A DNA stretch of 64,000 nt. Source: Lojkania enalia (Eukaryota; Ascomycota; Dothideomycetes; Pleosporales). Positions 10,963-22,990 of the stretch are shown here, one piece after another (position 1 is the first letter of the stretch; each line of letters begins with the position of its first letter). Under the pieces are notes generated by a model, which worked only from the letters and a program-made list of their open reading frames with translations, did no database searches and had not been told where the DNA came from. Both the position numbers and the translations under genes were made by a program. The stretch covers positions 62,001 to 126,000 of the forward strand of contig ML986649.1 in assembly GCA_010094045.1 (NCBI GenBank). Reading direction: 5' to 3'.

Positions 10963-12276
10963 TCAGCTATTCGTCTCTAGAACTCTCTCCCTCATAATCT
11001 CTGCCATTGTCTCCAATCCATCGATTTTCCTTCTCTCGTAGTACATGAAGTCTGGATCAATAATGAATTTCAATATTTTATCAACGCACACTACCGCTTC
11101 CTCCTGTGTGGCTCGACTACGATCTGAATGTATGCGCCTAGGTAGTGACATTATCATATGCGCACCAGCAAAGCCCAGCGCTTGATGGACGTTAATTGCC
11201 AACCCAAATTTTCGATATGCTCTCACGAAAGCGTCAAAAACGGTGATATATGCTGTGTCTGTTCCCTCGAAGTAGCTAAGCAGGAATAATTCGCCTAGAA
11301 AGTTTCCCACGTCTTGCCAAGTCGGACCCATGGCAACGAACTCCCAATCAATGACACTGATATCACGCATATCGTTTTGCTCATCGAAGTTGAGAAGTAC
11401 GTTTCCCATCCTAGTCTAGATTAGAGATAAGGTGATTTCGAGATGGGGAGATAGTTACCAGAAGTCGCCCATTGCAACGGATTGCTGCTCTGAACGAATT
11501 CTCTTCTCTATGTCCCTTATCCGGTCAACTAGTTGCGACCTTTGCTCGTCCGATACTCGATATCCTATACTCTCGACGTTTGTAAAGAAGTCGGTGAAGA
11601 GCTCTTGGATCGTGAGGTCTTTGGCATACGTATTGCCTGCAAAGGCACCCATCGTAAGGCCCCTGTTCTCTGGTTGCTCTCCCCAGCGATGTAGTTGAGC
11701 AAGGAAAGTCCCCAGCATTCCGCCCATGACAGCTGACAACTTGTGCTTTCGATCTGATTCGGGCTGATTTTCGAGGAACATTCGGAAGGAATGTGTTGAC
11801 TGATCCCATATCTCGCCTCCTACCTTGGGCGTGCAATCTTCAATAATACTGACGCAGTTGTCTGGATCACTGCGGTAGAGCTCGGGCAGCTTGACGCAAG
11901 TACATGCTCTTGCTACCTCCGTCGAGTAAATATCCGTGTATGTGAAATCGCGCCAGGGAATGACAGCTAGAGCCCTCGCCTCGAATATTTGTCGCTTGGG
12001 CGAAAATGCGACACGTGGCTCCCCTGCGGTAAATGGCGCAGAGTATTTTAGGACAGCGGTTCGGTGCTGTCCTTTCTCTAGCGGCGTGGTAAGGAATATC
12101 CGATAGGCGTAGTTTGTGGTACCAACGTTGATCCGACGCACGTCACAGCATTTGAAAGGGGTATTTTCTAGCCATTTACGAACTCTGGCCGGATGATTGA
12201 AATAGCTCGTACTAGCATCTGTGGTCATAGTTTTGCGGAATATCGGCGCGAGTGCTGCCGGGCGTGAGATTGTCAT
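10963..12276 (-). CDS. Aminoglycoside-phosphotransferase (APH)-like kinase
   Basis: Two exons, 12276-11459 and 11410-10963. The 48-base intron is GTAACT...GACTAG, with TGG split across it, and the product is about 421 residues. The ATG at 12276 is the first in frame; the upstream TTG codons were not used. The catalytic loop motif GDFWMGNVLLNF and the metal-binding IDWEFVAMGP mark a choline-kinase/APH fold. This family phosphorylates small hydroxylated or amino compounds; the substrate here cannot be read. It is transcribed away from the CmcJ-like pseudogene's side of the group and lies next to an MFS transporter gene on the same strand. No frame damage is seen, unlike its neighbours. Confidence 0.8.
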
Positions 12277-13185
12277 TGAAAACAACGTTTGAAGCAGGTG
12301 ATACTGACCTGCCTAACATGACGGCCATGCGATAAGAAGATTGGCAGCAAGTGGAGCCAAGGTCTAAAGAAGGAATACGTTATATACGATCAACAAGGTT
12401 ATGTGGAGCAAATGGAGCTGCGCACCTCCCAGATTGAACGGCAGAAGGCAACGGAAAGGCAACCAGAATGCAAACGAATGGCAGCCGATAGATAATTGCT
12501 AATCAGAAATGAAGGCGAATGATTGGTACATAGAAGAGTAAATAGGAGAGCGTGGGATCATATTACGTGGATCGGTGTGGCACGACTTGAGCTGTTTATC
12601 GGAAGCGCCGGAAAAGGAACAAATTAAGCCGATGACTGGGGGAATGGCTTTTGATCTCGGGTCGAAAGAACGCCGTGGCGGTTTGAAGAAAGCTATTGGC
12701 GCGGATGATGAAGCGGCCTATCTAAGGTGGTGCTTTTCTCTCAGTCGCGAAACCATCATATTGCGGTAATGTACGGTAATAATAAAAATAAGGCGCTATT
12801 CGTAATATATTCGTTCTCAAAATTTTGCACCGCCACCGCCCCCAAAAAAGATCGGGTTTAGATTCAATTGCTGAGTGCAGGGCTACGGAAATACCTCATT
12901 CTAATAAATGCGCAGTGTAAGCAGGGCGTGACATACGTTGCGCACCCAGGCTAAATATTACGCCTATTGTGATTGCGCATACAGAGCGTACGATAATATA
13001 CTGCCATAATTACGTGAATAATCCACTTCGGCGCGGAAAAATAATAATGGCTTCCCGGAAATCACCGCTATTATGCGCGCACTCATCTCGCAAACGCGAG
13101 CGACTCATCAGCATGGAGCTCTTCGTTGTCATTACCAAGCAATGCTTCTTCCTCCCCGCACAACTCCCTCTCGCCTTCGGATGGC
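12277..13185. other. Intergenic, no gene seen
   Basis: Upstream region of the kinase gene and downstream region of the MFS gene. The short frames (for example 12575-12769) show no domain. Confidence 0.45.
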
Positions 13186-14868
13186 TCAGGCGCTATCAAG
13201 AGACATGACATTATAAAGGCGAGGAAAAAAATGCCCTGAAAGTCTTAGAATTTTAGGCACATGGACTATGAGCAAGCTACTCACCATCAGAACCAAGAAC
13301 GGCAATACTACCCATCTGCCTCCAATGTGCAACGCTCTACCCCAAACCCATTGAAGAGAGGGGCTTGCAATCATATGTGCAACAGCGTCCGTTGTTGCAA
13401 CTAGGGTATAAAGTCTCGCGGTTTCCTTTGTCGAACTCACACATGCTGTCAAAACAGCGAGGATAGACAGCCTGACGCCAAATCCAGTCGCGTAGACGAT
13501 AAGAGCTGTCTTACGATCAATGCGGAGTTCATCAATGAACAAATTCGTCCTCTTACCAAACACGACGATCCCAACATTTGGAGCTGCCGCAAGTATAGCA
13601 GCGCCAATCGTCAGCATGGCACTACTTGTGCGTGCTACGTACATGTTCACTAAATGCGAAGACAGGCCGATATTTTCTTGTAAAAATGTGGTCGCGGCTG
13701 GAAGCAGGATCAGAAAGACGACAATATTAACCGCGGATACCACCGAGAGTAGCATCGCCGTCTGGCAGTGGTTAGCTATGATCAAGCCAAATTGATTTAA
13801 GCTCACATCATACCTCTCCAAGTTCCAAGCCGAATCGTATAGATGTGTACGGGAGAAGAATCTCTATTGTGTTGTTTCGAAACTGGGCGAGGAACACCGT
13901 CGCAACTCCTACTAGGATTCTCCAGTCCTTGAGGAATTGGAGATAGGCAGTTATTCCAGTGCGTTCAACAGGGCCTTCTATATCAGCATGCTGTCGTACA
14001 TTGCTTGCGAGCGTCTCAGGCATCTTGAGGAGGACAGGAAAGGTACAGAGCAACGAGATGCCACAGACAAGATATGGCAACCATAGCGAGCTCTTCAGCG
14101 TCGTATATGCAATAGGAGGCCCGACAAGATCGGTAACCAAAGAGGCTGTGAAGACGCGATAAAAATATTTGCTTCTAACTTAATATTAGCCTATGATGAA
14201 ACTGTTGCTCCATGAGAATTGTCGATGTACCTCGTATCATCCGTTGATAGGTCTGAAGCTATGGTCAAGCACAGAGCAATGGCGAGATTGGGACCACCGC
14301 CGATAAGACGAAATGCCGAAGACACCCAAACGACTTCGATGGGAATACGATCCCACATATAAGCTGTAGAGACCCGAGTTAGCCCATGTGCACTGGAGGC
14401 CAAAGCGGGAGCTTCCCGACCAGTAAAGTATATCCATGCCATTTGGCAGATGATGCCGCATGCGGCAAGGGCGAAAGGGAGCCGACGGCCTTTCCTATCT
14501 GCAAGGGATCCAAAGAAGGATCCTAAGAGGATTACTGCCAATACGTGAGAAGGCGATGGCTCATTGTTTTGAAGCTGCATACCAGGGAGGGCGTCGAAGA
14601 AACTCAGGATACCGCGGACGTGTGCAAGCTTCGATTGTATCTGTGCAGTCTTGCACATGCTCTCTTCGATACCATGACTGATGGGGTGTGTGCGATAGTG
14701 CTGCTGGCAGACAGCATTCTCTAGAATTCTGATAGTCGGGGCACGCTGAACGCTCTCCTCGAGCTCCAGGAAAACGATGAGGAAGAAGACGTAGAGTAGC
14801 TTAGGTGGATTTGCGGCCGCATTATAAAGTCGAGCTCGGAGCCCACGAACATGTGAGGAGAAGGCCAT
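13186..14868 (-). CDS. MFS transporter with a probable one-base frameshift
   Basis: Starts at ATG 14868. The MFS signature loop GSLADRKGRRLPF and later segments (LIGGGPNLA, DLVGPPIAYTTLK, MLLSVVSAVNIVVFLILLP) with about twelve hydrophobic segments identify a major-facilitator transporter of drug/sugar type. Likely introns are 14535-14582 (48 bases), possibly a 57-base one near 14372-14428, about 14176-14230, and 13762-13813 (GTATGA...CTGCCAG). The apparent frame break near 13810 is explained by the last one. The junction near 14176-14230 does not join in frame with any canonical pair of sites. Removing one A at 14174/14175 would give DTRANIFNRVFTASLV, a natural MFS sequence. The gene may therefore be newly broken, or the base may be an assembly error. 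Confidence 0.7.
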
Positions 14869-15344
14869 GCCGCAGCGGGGGTGTCTTGATGGGATGGCTG
14901 AGTTGTCAAATCTGGTGAATGACTCGCAAGGCTGAGGCAGTGTTGGCTGCCTATGAAGTTACGCGAAACATTACATGGTCACCAATAAGTAATGAACAAC
15001 AGTACAACGCATGTAACCTGTGCAACATGTGCATAGGCAGTCAGACGAATCCCGTCAGCCGGGCCGTCCTCTGAGCGACGGGATGCCGAAAGGCTGAGGC
15101 TGGCAGCCATCCATCTCCCTATCTGCATAGAGGGATATTATCATGCCACAATGATCTGTGCCAGATAACAAGAACACGGGAGGGATCCCGTCTCTACATA
15201 ATAACCTTCCCTATCAAAATAATCACGTAGCACCTTGGGTTCATTAGCAAACATTCCTTGCTGCGCTCCCCCGCTTCTCTAAATTGTTTGTGCCGCGTCG
15301 GCGTCTTTGTCCTATTGGCTTGAACTCTCTGTACAACCGGTGGT
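14869..15344. other. Divergent promoter region between MFS and FAD oxidoreductase genes
   Basis: The MFS gene runs left and the FAD oxidoreductase gene runs right from this 476-base segment, so it should hold both promoters. No operator or TATA element could be assigned with confidence. Confidence 0.5.
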
Positions 15345-16861
15345 ATGAACAACATAATCTTGATCGTCCTCTTCTCAATATGCACCGTCGGTACCTTCTG
15401 GTTCATGATCTCAAACACTATGGGATCCCTCTGGTCTTCTCTAAAAGTCCCGGAAAACGACACGTTCCGTTTCGTCGATACAGTCATCCTTGGCGCCGGT
15501 GTCATTGGCCTATCGACTGCTTACCAACTTGCATTGGCTTTTGAGGCAGCCGGAAAGACAAGAACAGGTAATTCGAATAGCCGAGGACCGAAAATAGTCG
15601 TCGTTGAGCCTGCTAAACATATCAGTCCTGGAGCTTCTGGCACAGCGACAGGTGGACTAGGAGACTTCGGATTCGGCACTGAGACTGCGGCGCTAGGCAA
15701 ACTATCCTATATTACAATCCAAGCCACAGCTGATAAATTCAATGGAAAGACAGTCTTTGGTTACAGCGACCAGGCCGTCTATCGAGTCACTCCTGAAGGC
15801 TTCACTGAGACTCCGAAGCCTCCAAATGATTGGGGACCGGGACCGCCTACTGATAAGCCTCTCTCTGATCTGCCCGACTGGATTGAGCCAAAAAAAAACT
15901 GGACTGTGCAGCTCCTCGCTGGGGCTCCTCATGGGGCACATCTGTATGACTGCTACCTCTCCAACCGCCTAGCACATGCTAACGAACAAGCGATCCCGGC
16001 TTATACTGCAAGTTCCTCTACGAAGAAAGCAAGAAGCTCGGCGTCCACTTTATTTTCAACGCGAATGTTACCTCCGTCAATGCACATCCAGCGTTGAAGC
16101 TATTCACGAGCGTTCAAGTGCAAAAGTATGATGGGCCAAGGCTTACAATCTGGTGCAGAAGTATCGTTATCGCTGCTGGACCTTGGTCGGGTCGTGTATA
16201 CTCTTCGTTATTTCCTCAAGCCAAAGCAAAATTCCAGCTGAACTCAATAGCTTCTGCTGGAAATCATTTCCGTGTTCGAACACCTGGGTGGAAGCCATCT
16301 GATGACGAACAGGGCAGTAAGCAAGTATTTCTCAACAACGTAACTCCCAACAGAAAGGGACTCGATATCACTAGCTTTCTTGGAGGTAGCTTATACGTAG
16401 GTGGTTTTGGCGCTATTCCAGAGGAGCTTCCAGAATTTGCAGAATTTGTGAAGGCGCAGCCCTCCGAGATCGAAGAGATGGTAAAACTGGTTAAGGAATA
16501 TCTAAAAATGAATGCGGACGACGAACTCGAGATTTTTGATGAAGGAAGGTGCTACAGACCCTACGCAACTCCAAACCACCCTATCATTACGCAGGTGGAC
16601 TGGGGCTTATTGGGCATTGACACATCACCGAATGCAAGGCCTCAAGAGCAACACACTGATGTTCTGCCCAACAGCTCCACTAAATCGTGCTCATTTACCG
16701 TAGGTGGATTGTTTCTTAATACAGCTCACAATAGCGACGGTATGACCCTTTCGTTGGGAAGCGGGAAGGTTATGAGTGAACTGCTATTGGGACTACCTCC
16801 CTCGGTAGATATATCAGGTCTCGGATTAGATGAAGCACAAAAGATTAGGCTGCGGCTATAA
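15345..16861 (+). CDS. FAD-dependent oxidoreductase, DAO (D-amino-acid oxidase-like) family
   Basis: Two exons, 15345-15943 and 15991-16861, with a 47-base intron (GTATGA...GCTAAC...ACAAG). The join gives GAHLDPGLYCKFLYEESKKLG and a product of 489 residues. An N-terminal hydrophobic segment (IILIVLFSICTVGTFWFMI) suggests membrane anchoring or a signal. The dinucleotide-binding motif VILGAGVIGLSTAYQLA is at about 15486-15536, and a second FAD-contacting stretch IVIAAGPWSGRVY is near 16165. Late residues (GRCYRPYATPNHPIIT, TVGGLFLNTAHNSDGMTLS) fit the DAO fold, which oxidises amine or amino-acid C-N bonds with release of hydrogen peroxide. The substrate is unknown. It appears intact, so it may be the last working member of its group. 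Confidence 0.85.
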
Positions 16862-18339
16862 TTTTGCCGTCGAATACCAGGCGTGTCTCTAGGCCAGGGC
16901 ACATTCGAGACATAGTTCTTGGAGGACCTTTCATTTGACGGGACAGTATTATTAAAATAAATCTTCTAAGAAATTAAAATGGGTGAAACCTCGTAGTTGA
17001 GCATAGCGTTCAAAAGATACTCTCTAACAACTTTCTAACGCAACGCTGGCAGCACGGCTAGTGTCTTATCATCTTTAAAGTAGTTTTTGATCAAAGGCCT
17101 CCACGTCGAGCTACAGTCTTTTGATTCTCCAGCATCCAAGTCCTCCAGGGTCGATCTGTTGGTTTGGTGGGGTCATATTTCCATGTCAACCAAGGCATGC
17201 TTGCTCGATCAGCCTCGCTGTAGTTCTCGGCCTTGAGGGGCCAAAACGCTCTCCAAGGCTGAGTTCGAACCGGTGCAACATTGCTAGCGGCACGGCTCTG
17301 GGTCCTGGAGCTATTTAAGGATGTATTCTTTGTAAGGTCGATAGATCACCTACTTAACAGCTGTACCCACGACATGAGACAGGGTTCCAGGCATTCTATG
17401 GAGCTCGTGTGAAGGGGAAAAAAAAATGCAGGCTGAGTTTTGTTTGTCGTGAGAGCTGAGAGCTTACCGAGATGACGTTGGGATTGCCTGGCACTTATCT
17501 ATGGTGGATTATGTTCCACTAACCTATTAACCCCCGTTTTCACCCATCCACAACATCCCACGGGATTGTCAATCACCCCGCATTTGTCTCGGCCCTCCCA
17601 TTTGGCTGCTCCAGTGTCTGTACTGCAGGCTGATAACGTCCGTAGATGGGGGATGGATTTACGTAAATTAGGAACGCGCGCGGTCGTTTTCGAGCCGCCC
17701 TTAAGTCTTCCCACTGCTCTAGGCTTGTTAGGATGAAGAACTTGCCCAAGTTGAATGGACGCTTCTTAGGCAACTCGGGAGTGACTACGTCGCCCACCCA
17801 CCATCAACACATTATCCCGGCTCCCTTCATTGTCGTGCAAGCGTTCTGAACCTAGATTAGCCAACCAAAATAGCTCACCCTGGGTTAAATTAGCCAGAGC
17901 GTCTAATGGCATTAATCAGAATCGCTTTGGAAATCCAGGGAGCCTCACATCATGAAGCTATATTTTTGGCTAGATAATAGTGCTATTTCAATGTGTTGCT
18001 TTTCATTACTAGAATGATGCCAAAGGACTCTATCTGTGGTCCCATGGAGAAGTACCTACCGGCTATATGATGGAACTCTCGCTTTTGTTCATCCAAAGAC
18101 GTGAGAAAGGGGAGTACTTGTAGGGGCGCACTGTACCTTGGAAGCAACAAGGCAAAGTCAGCAATGTCCTCGTATCGGCCCGACAAGCAAGCTGATCGAT
18201 CATGTAACTAGCGACTGGTAGCCTTCTCCTGCAACAGCTACCAGCTAAGGCTATCAAATATGACCGGCCCTTATACTTCAGGCAACCCCCCTCTCTGCTA
18301 TCGGTAGTCATCTCTTATGCTCCGAAGACTAGCCTCAAT
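16862..18339. other. Intergenic, no gene seen
   Basis: Several 60-80 codon frames on both strands, none with recognisable domains. The frame at 17573-17797 (minus) is discussed under rejected items. The segment holds the 3' end of the FAD gene and the upstream region of the STAND gene. Confidence 0.45.
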
Positions 18340-21300
18340 ATGCTTAAGGCAGCTTCTACTGTAAGTAGCGGGCTTACTTTGATAAACTCCTCGTCCGCGC
18401 AATCCAAAATATCCCTTCAGAGACGTCTACAGAAGACTACTAAGGCCTCGAGGGCTACGAATACCATCATCGAACAGATCGCAACAAAAGCTAGCCCAAC
18501 GGCTCCAGTTTGGGGTGCTGTCCTAAGAGTTCACTTGTCGAAATTGAGATCGGAGGACAAAGCTCTTTGTGATCCTTTGCCTCTCGACACATCTTTAAAT
18601 GAAGAATCTTTGCAGCAGGTATTCGTCCCGCTTCAAGCGAAATACCAAAAAGGCCTCTTCCATCGATTCGTCCAGCGCGTAGCCCCCATAGCCGGCCACA
18701 TACTATCATTTGGTAAAGCTATTGATGTAGCAGTAGGCGGCGGGCCTGTTGCCGCTGGAGTAATATGGGGCGGAATACGAATCCTCCTTACTGTAAGTCG
18801 ATTTCGCAAAAGCTGCACGATTTAGCTTAGGATTTGCCCTAATTCAGCTAAGAAACCATTAATCTAACTAGAATGAAGGTATCAATACGCACTATGGCCT
18901 TACATGAAATGGTTGTTGACCGCCTCGAATCGCTGACGAACTACTTACCACTCTTCGATCGGTGGACGAAGCTATTTCCTACGTCCGAATACACCGAGCT
19001 TGCTAAAAGCATCAAGAATACGTGTTCGGCTTTTTTCTCTTTCATTGTGGAGTCAATACTCTACTTCCGTAGACCAGCATTCTGTAAGACGTTCTATGTA
19101 GCGTGACTCAAAATGTGCACTAACCTCCTTTAGTCAATGCCCTCAAAGCGTGCTTCTCCCCAGGCCTCGAACGTCGATTCGTAGAATGCGAAAAAAAAAT
19201 CAAGCGGCAGACGGAACAACTCAGCCTACAAGTCAACGCAGCCGGCTTGGAATCTGCACAAAGGCAAGGCCAGAGCATCGTCCATATACTAGAAGATACG
19301 GGACCCAAAATCAATGCTGCAGCAGTTGTATTTCCTTTCCGCTTCGTACAAAATTGTCCGCGAAATAATCAGTTTTTTGGACGAGAAAATAGCATAAAGG
19401 AGTTGGATGAGCTTTTTGACGCTAGTGCTGCACGTAGTCCTCCTCGAATGGGGACTGCGGTAATCCACGGACTAGGTGGCTGTGGGAAGACTTCGGTTGC
19501 GAAGGAATATATGTATCGGCATTTCGATACTGGTAGATACCCGGTTATCTTATGGTTATATGCAAGTAATCAGATGAAGCTAGAATCGCAGTTCATCGTA
19601 CTTACTAGGCAACTGGGTATCAAAACAAATGAAAGCGATGCGCGGGACGCTGTGCTCCATTGGATCAATCATCTAGGCAAGAGCATATATTCTATATATA
19701 CGGGGATTTTTTCTAACTCGGTTGTCAGACAGGCCTTTCCTGATAATATTTGACAATGCAGACGACCCTTCTTTTCTACCCTCCTTCTGGCCAAGCTCTA
19801 TCCGCGGATCCGTACTTATCACTAGTCGCAACTTGAATGCCCGCGACGTTAACTTAGCAAAAGACGGAATCCACTTAAAAGCTTTCAGTGACGATGCCGG
19901 ATCCGAATTCTTGTGCTCGATGCTTGACGAAGGACAGACTAAGTCCGATACAGATAAAGAAGCCATTCAGTCTCTAGCCCGCTACTTTGGAGGGTTACCG
20001 CTTGCATTGCGACAAGCCGGTACATTTATGACACGTAAGAGTATTTCACCATCTCAGTTCAAACATCTTTATCAGCAACGATTCGAAGAGATCGAAATGC
20101 TCGAGGTCGCCGACTATGAGAAAACAGTGGCAGATACGTGGGCCATTTCATCCAGCACATTGACAGAAGACGCGCGCATATTGCTCGATACTCTATCACT
20201 TCTCGACCCTGATTCCATCCCTACAGAGTTGTTCGACGTAACGGAGCTTGCACATCCGCACGCCGAATTTCTAAGCGATCCCCTTCGCGTTCTTGACGCA
20301 AGAGAGGATCTTACCAGCCAATCACTCGTAGATCATGACAGCCATAGCAATTGTTTCAGTATCCACCGTTTATTCCAAGAAATCACATTCCGCAAACTTA
20401 AAAAAGATGTAAAGAGACTGCGGCACACACTCCATTTTGCCGCCACTCTAATCCACAAATTCTCGCCTGAGATTGACCTCATGATGATCCGAAGCCCTCA
20501 TCTCTGGAAACCAGTCGAGAAAACACTTAGTCATATCCATAGTCTCCACGAACGCTGTAAGAACGCTGTCACAGAGCCCGAGGCCGCCTTACTCCTACGA
20601 ATAATGACCAAGGTGTTAAAGTAAGCTATCAGACATGCCCTTCGCACACTCCTCGCTAAGTGGGCATCTAGCTACGCTTTTGAGTCTGCTCAATACACCC
20701 TTGGAGACCAAGCATTCGATAATGCACAGGAACTGTTGCAGAAAATCTCTGATCCAGACCACGAGGTTTTGGCACTCTTGTACTTTATACACGGACGCCT
20801 TTGCTGTGAAACAAGTCAGCCACAGCAAGCTGTCAGCGATCTGACATATTCCTGCAAGCACATAGAGATAGCCGCAAAGGCCAAGCCCGAACTCCTTAAC
20901 ACTACTTTATACATACGCATCCTGTCCAACCTCGGCATAGTATACACTGCTGTGAATCAATTCAAAAAGGCCGAGAAATTCCACAAGCAGGCCATCCAGT
21001 GCTGCCGAGATCTAAAGATGGAAAAAGAGTGCAGCATGGGCAATATTCTACAGAACTTGGCTGGAACTTACTTGTGGAGTGGCGATCTTCCGAAAGCAAA
21101 AGAGACTCTAGATGAAGCGCAGCGGGCACCCAACACCGCTGTGGAGGCCGCCGAATATACGCTCGGTAACTGGATGTTGATGAGCGAGCGGTATGATGAA
21201 GCCGCCATATTACACAAAGGCGCATTAGAGAAGTACGCCAAACAGCTTGGATCAAAGCATCCTGTAGTAGCAGACTCATGGCACAAGATGGGCACACTAT

Positions 21301-21664
21301 TTGCATTGCCGGAATACTCAGGCCATGATGATCATGAGGCGGAGTGAGTATTCCCCCATACCTTCCCAATAAATACTGAATACTACTTTGCTGATTCCTT
21401 TACAGGCGATGCTTTCGCCAAAATTTGTCAATTTGGACAACCCTCGATGCTTCCCGCAATCCCATGTCTGCCCTATTCCTGGCCCGTGGTCAATGGGGTC
21501 TTGGATCCTTCCTTGCAAAATTAGGTCCTTCACATCAGGATGAGGCGCAAAAGATGAAACAGGAGGCATTGGATTTCCTGCATCGTAGGTTCGAAGGAAA
21601 TCTGCCGGGAGACAAGGATCCTGGGGAGGTTCTTGAAGACCTGGTATTTTATTGGAGCAGGTGA
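18340..21664 (+). CDS. STAND/NLR-like protein: N-terminal DUF7708-like domain, NB-ARC, TPR repeats
   Basis: Six exons join in frame: 18340-18792, 18879-19083, 19134-19676, 19729-20620, 20672-21343 and 21406-21664, giving about 1,007 residues. The third intron is GC-AG (GCAAGA...TGTCAG). A further in-frame 60-base intron at 18361-18420 is possible. The N-terminal part ends with GGGPVAAGVIWGGIRILL, resembling the DUF7708-type helical domain of fungal STAND proteins. The P-loop GLGGCGKTSVAKEY is at 19469-19510, the Walker-B-like FLIIFDNADD near 19740, and the RNBS/GLPL-like GGLPLALRQAG near 19990. About 20.7-21.6 kb encodes TPR-type helices (AVNQFKKAEKFHKQAIQCC, MSERYDEAAILHKGALEKY). The family acts in non-self recognition and regulated cell death. 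All expected motifs are present. Confidence 0.85.
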
Positions 21665-22990
21665 GCGGAATATGCATCAACCGAGTGATAAAACACTAGT
21701 GAGGAAGAATAACTTAGCCTCGTTTTGTGTAAGGTTATATATGTCACAATTCCTATTGAAGACTAACCCCGATATTATGCGACACTAGGACCGACAGTAT
21801 CTCTATTTGCACAGGGATTTCACCTATTGGATCGAGGTCTTGGATATTATGGAGTCGAGAAATATTTCCTTTCATCTGATTGACTATATCCTCTATCTAC
21901 TTTATTTAGTTCGCGCTTTGCTTCATTATCGTGGCCTTCATAGCCTCTTACCTTATTCTTATTTTCAATGTACCTCTCTATAAATCTCTTATACGTCTGA
22001 GAGTCGCTACATCAACTATTGTCCTTTGCACCTAAATGTTTTATAGAACACTACTCGGTGCCATCGCTATCGTCTTGTTCATAGTCCAACTCTCCACTCG
22101 TAGCATTTCCTTCAATACTTGAAAAGATGTTTTGAACCTGATTTGGGAAGACAGCTGATTGAAGGTATTATTGGCGAAATATCTACTATGATTTACTAGT
22201 GTATCTATTTCAAGTACCTAACGAAGCAGTAGGACGTGATTAATAACAAAGGCTAATTCCAGGCATTTGGATTGAATCTGTCGTGGAGCGCGTAGGAGAA
22301 GGGGTGTCTATAAATTGACATGAACAGAAGATGTGAATTTTATTCTGATAAACAACTCATTCCACACAATCAGGTTTCCGCCCTCCTAAAATATTATAGT
22401 AAAACCCGTTTCCATGGGATTATAGGTTGTTCCCTACACGTTTTGAACTACGGCACACTCGAGAACTCAGCCCGCTAAAACGCCACTTGCTCACCAAGAT
22501 CCAAAATGCTCCCGGGATAAGCCTCGCATAATTCCTACTCTATAATAAACAAAGCCTCAGACAAGCCAACTAGGACTTTAAGAGGATAACACATTCCTGG
22601 CATTAGTTGCATTCATAATTATCAGAACAACAGATATCTTCCAAAATCGATCTTTTCAAAACGTTTGCTTCCTGATCCTACCTCGTGGGATAATGATGAA
22701 ATACGGTAATAAGCATTCTGGTCCACATGGTAGTTTTGTTTATAGCATAATCAGGTACTTCACTATCTGTGCAAATCGGGAGAGATAATATGGTTTCTTC
22801 TCGGTTTTGGCATTAATATCATTCTACATATACTAGAATCTAATAGTAAAGTTAATTTATCAATGGATAAAGCCTTTCTATGGTAGGGATAGGGCGGTCG
22901 AATGAATCTAGGTCCCGCAAATTTCTCGAGCCGTTCTGGGCCTTTTATTATCGCCCAGCTTGATATGCCTACCACTGACTGAACATAGAA
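21665..22990. other. AT-rich intergenic DNA, no gene
   Basis: Lies between the convergent 3' ends of the STAND gene and the membrane-protein gene. No supported coding frame. Confidence 0.5.

Noticed and set aside
13800..13830. Apparent frameshift in the MFS gene between FGLELGE and ERYDVS
   Set aside because: A canonical 52-base intron (GTATGA...GCTAAC...GCCAG, 13762-13813) removes it and gives LELGE-TAMLLSVVSAVN in frame.
15940..16100. Frame break in the FAD oxidoreductase
   Set aside because: A 47-base GTATGA...CAAG intron with a GCTAAC branch site explains it completely.
17573..17797. Minus-strand frame of 74 codons with a tryptophan-containing, basic sequence
   Set aside because: No start context, domain or splice extension could be found; it may be chance or an old transposon remnant.
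20615..20675. In-frame TAA in the NB-ARC-TPR gene
   Set aside because: It lies in a GTAAGC...CTAG intron (20621-20671); frames join as VLNYAFES.
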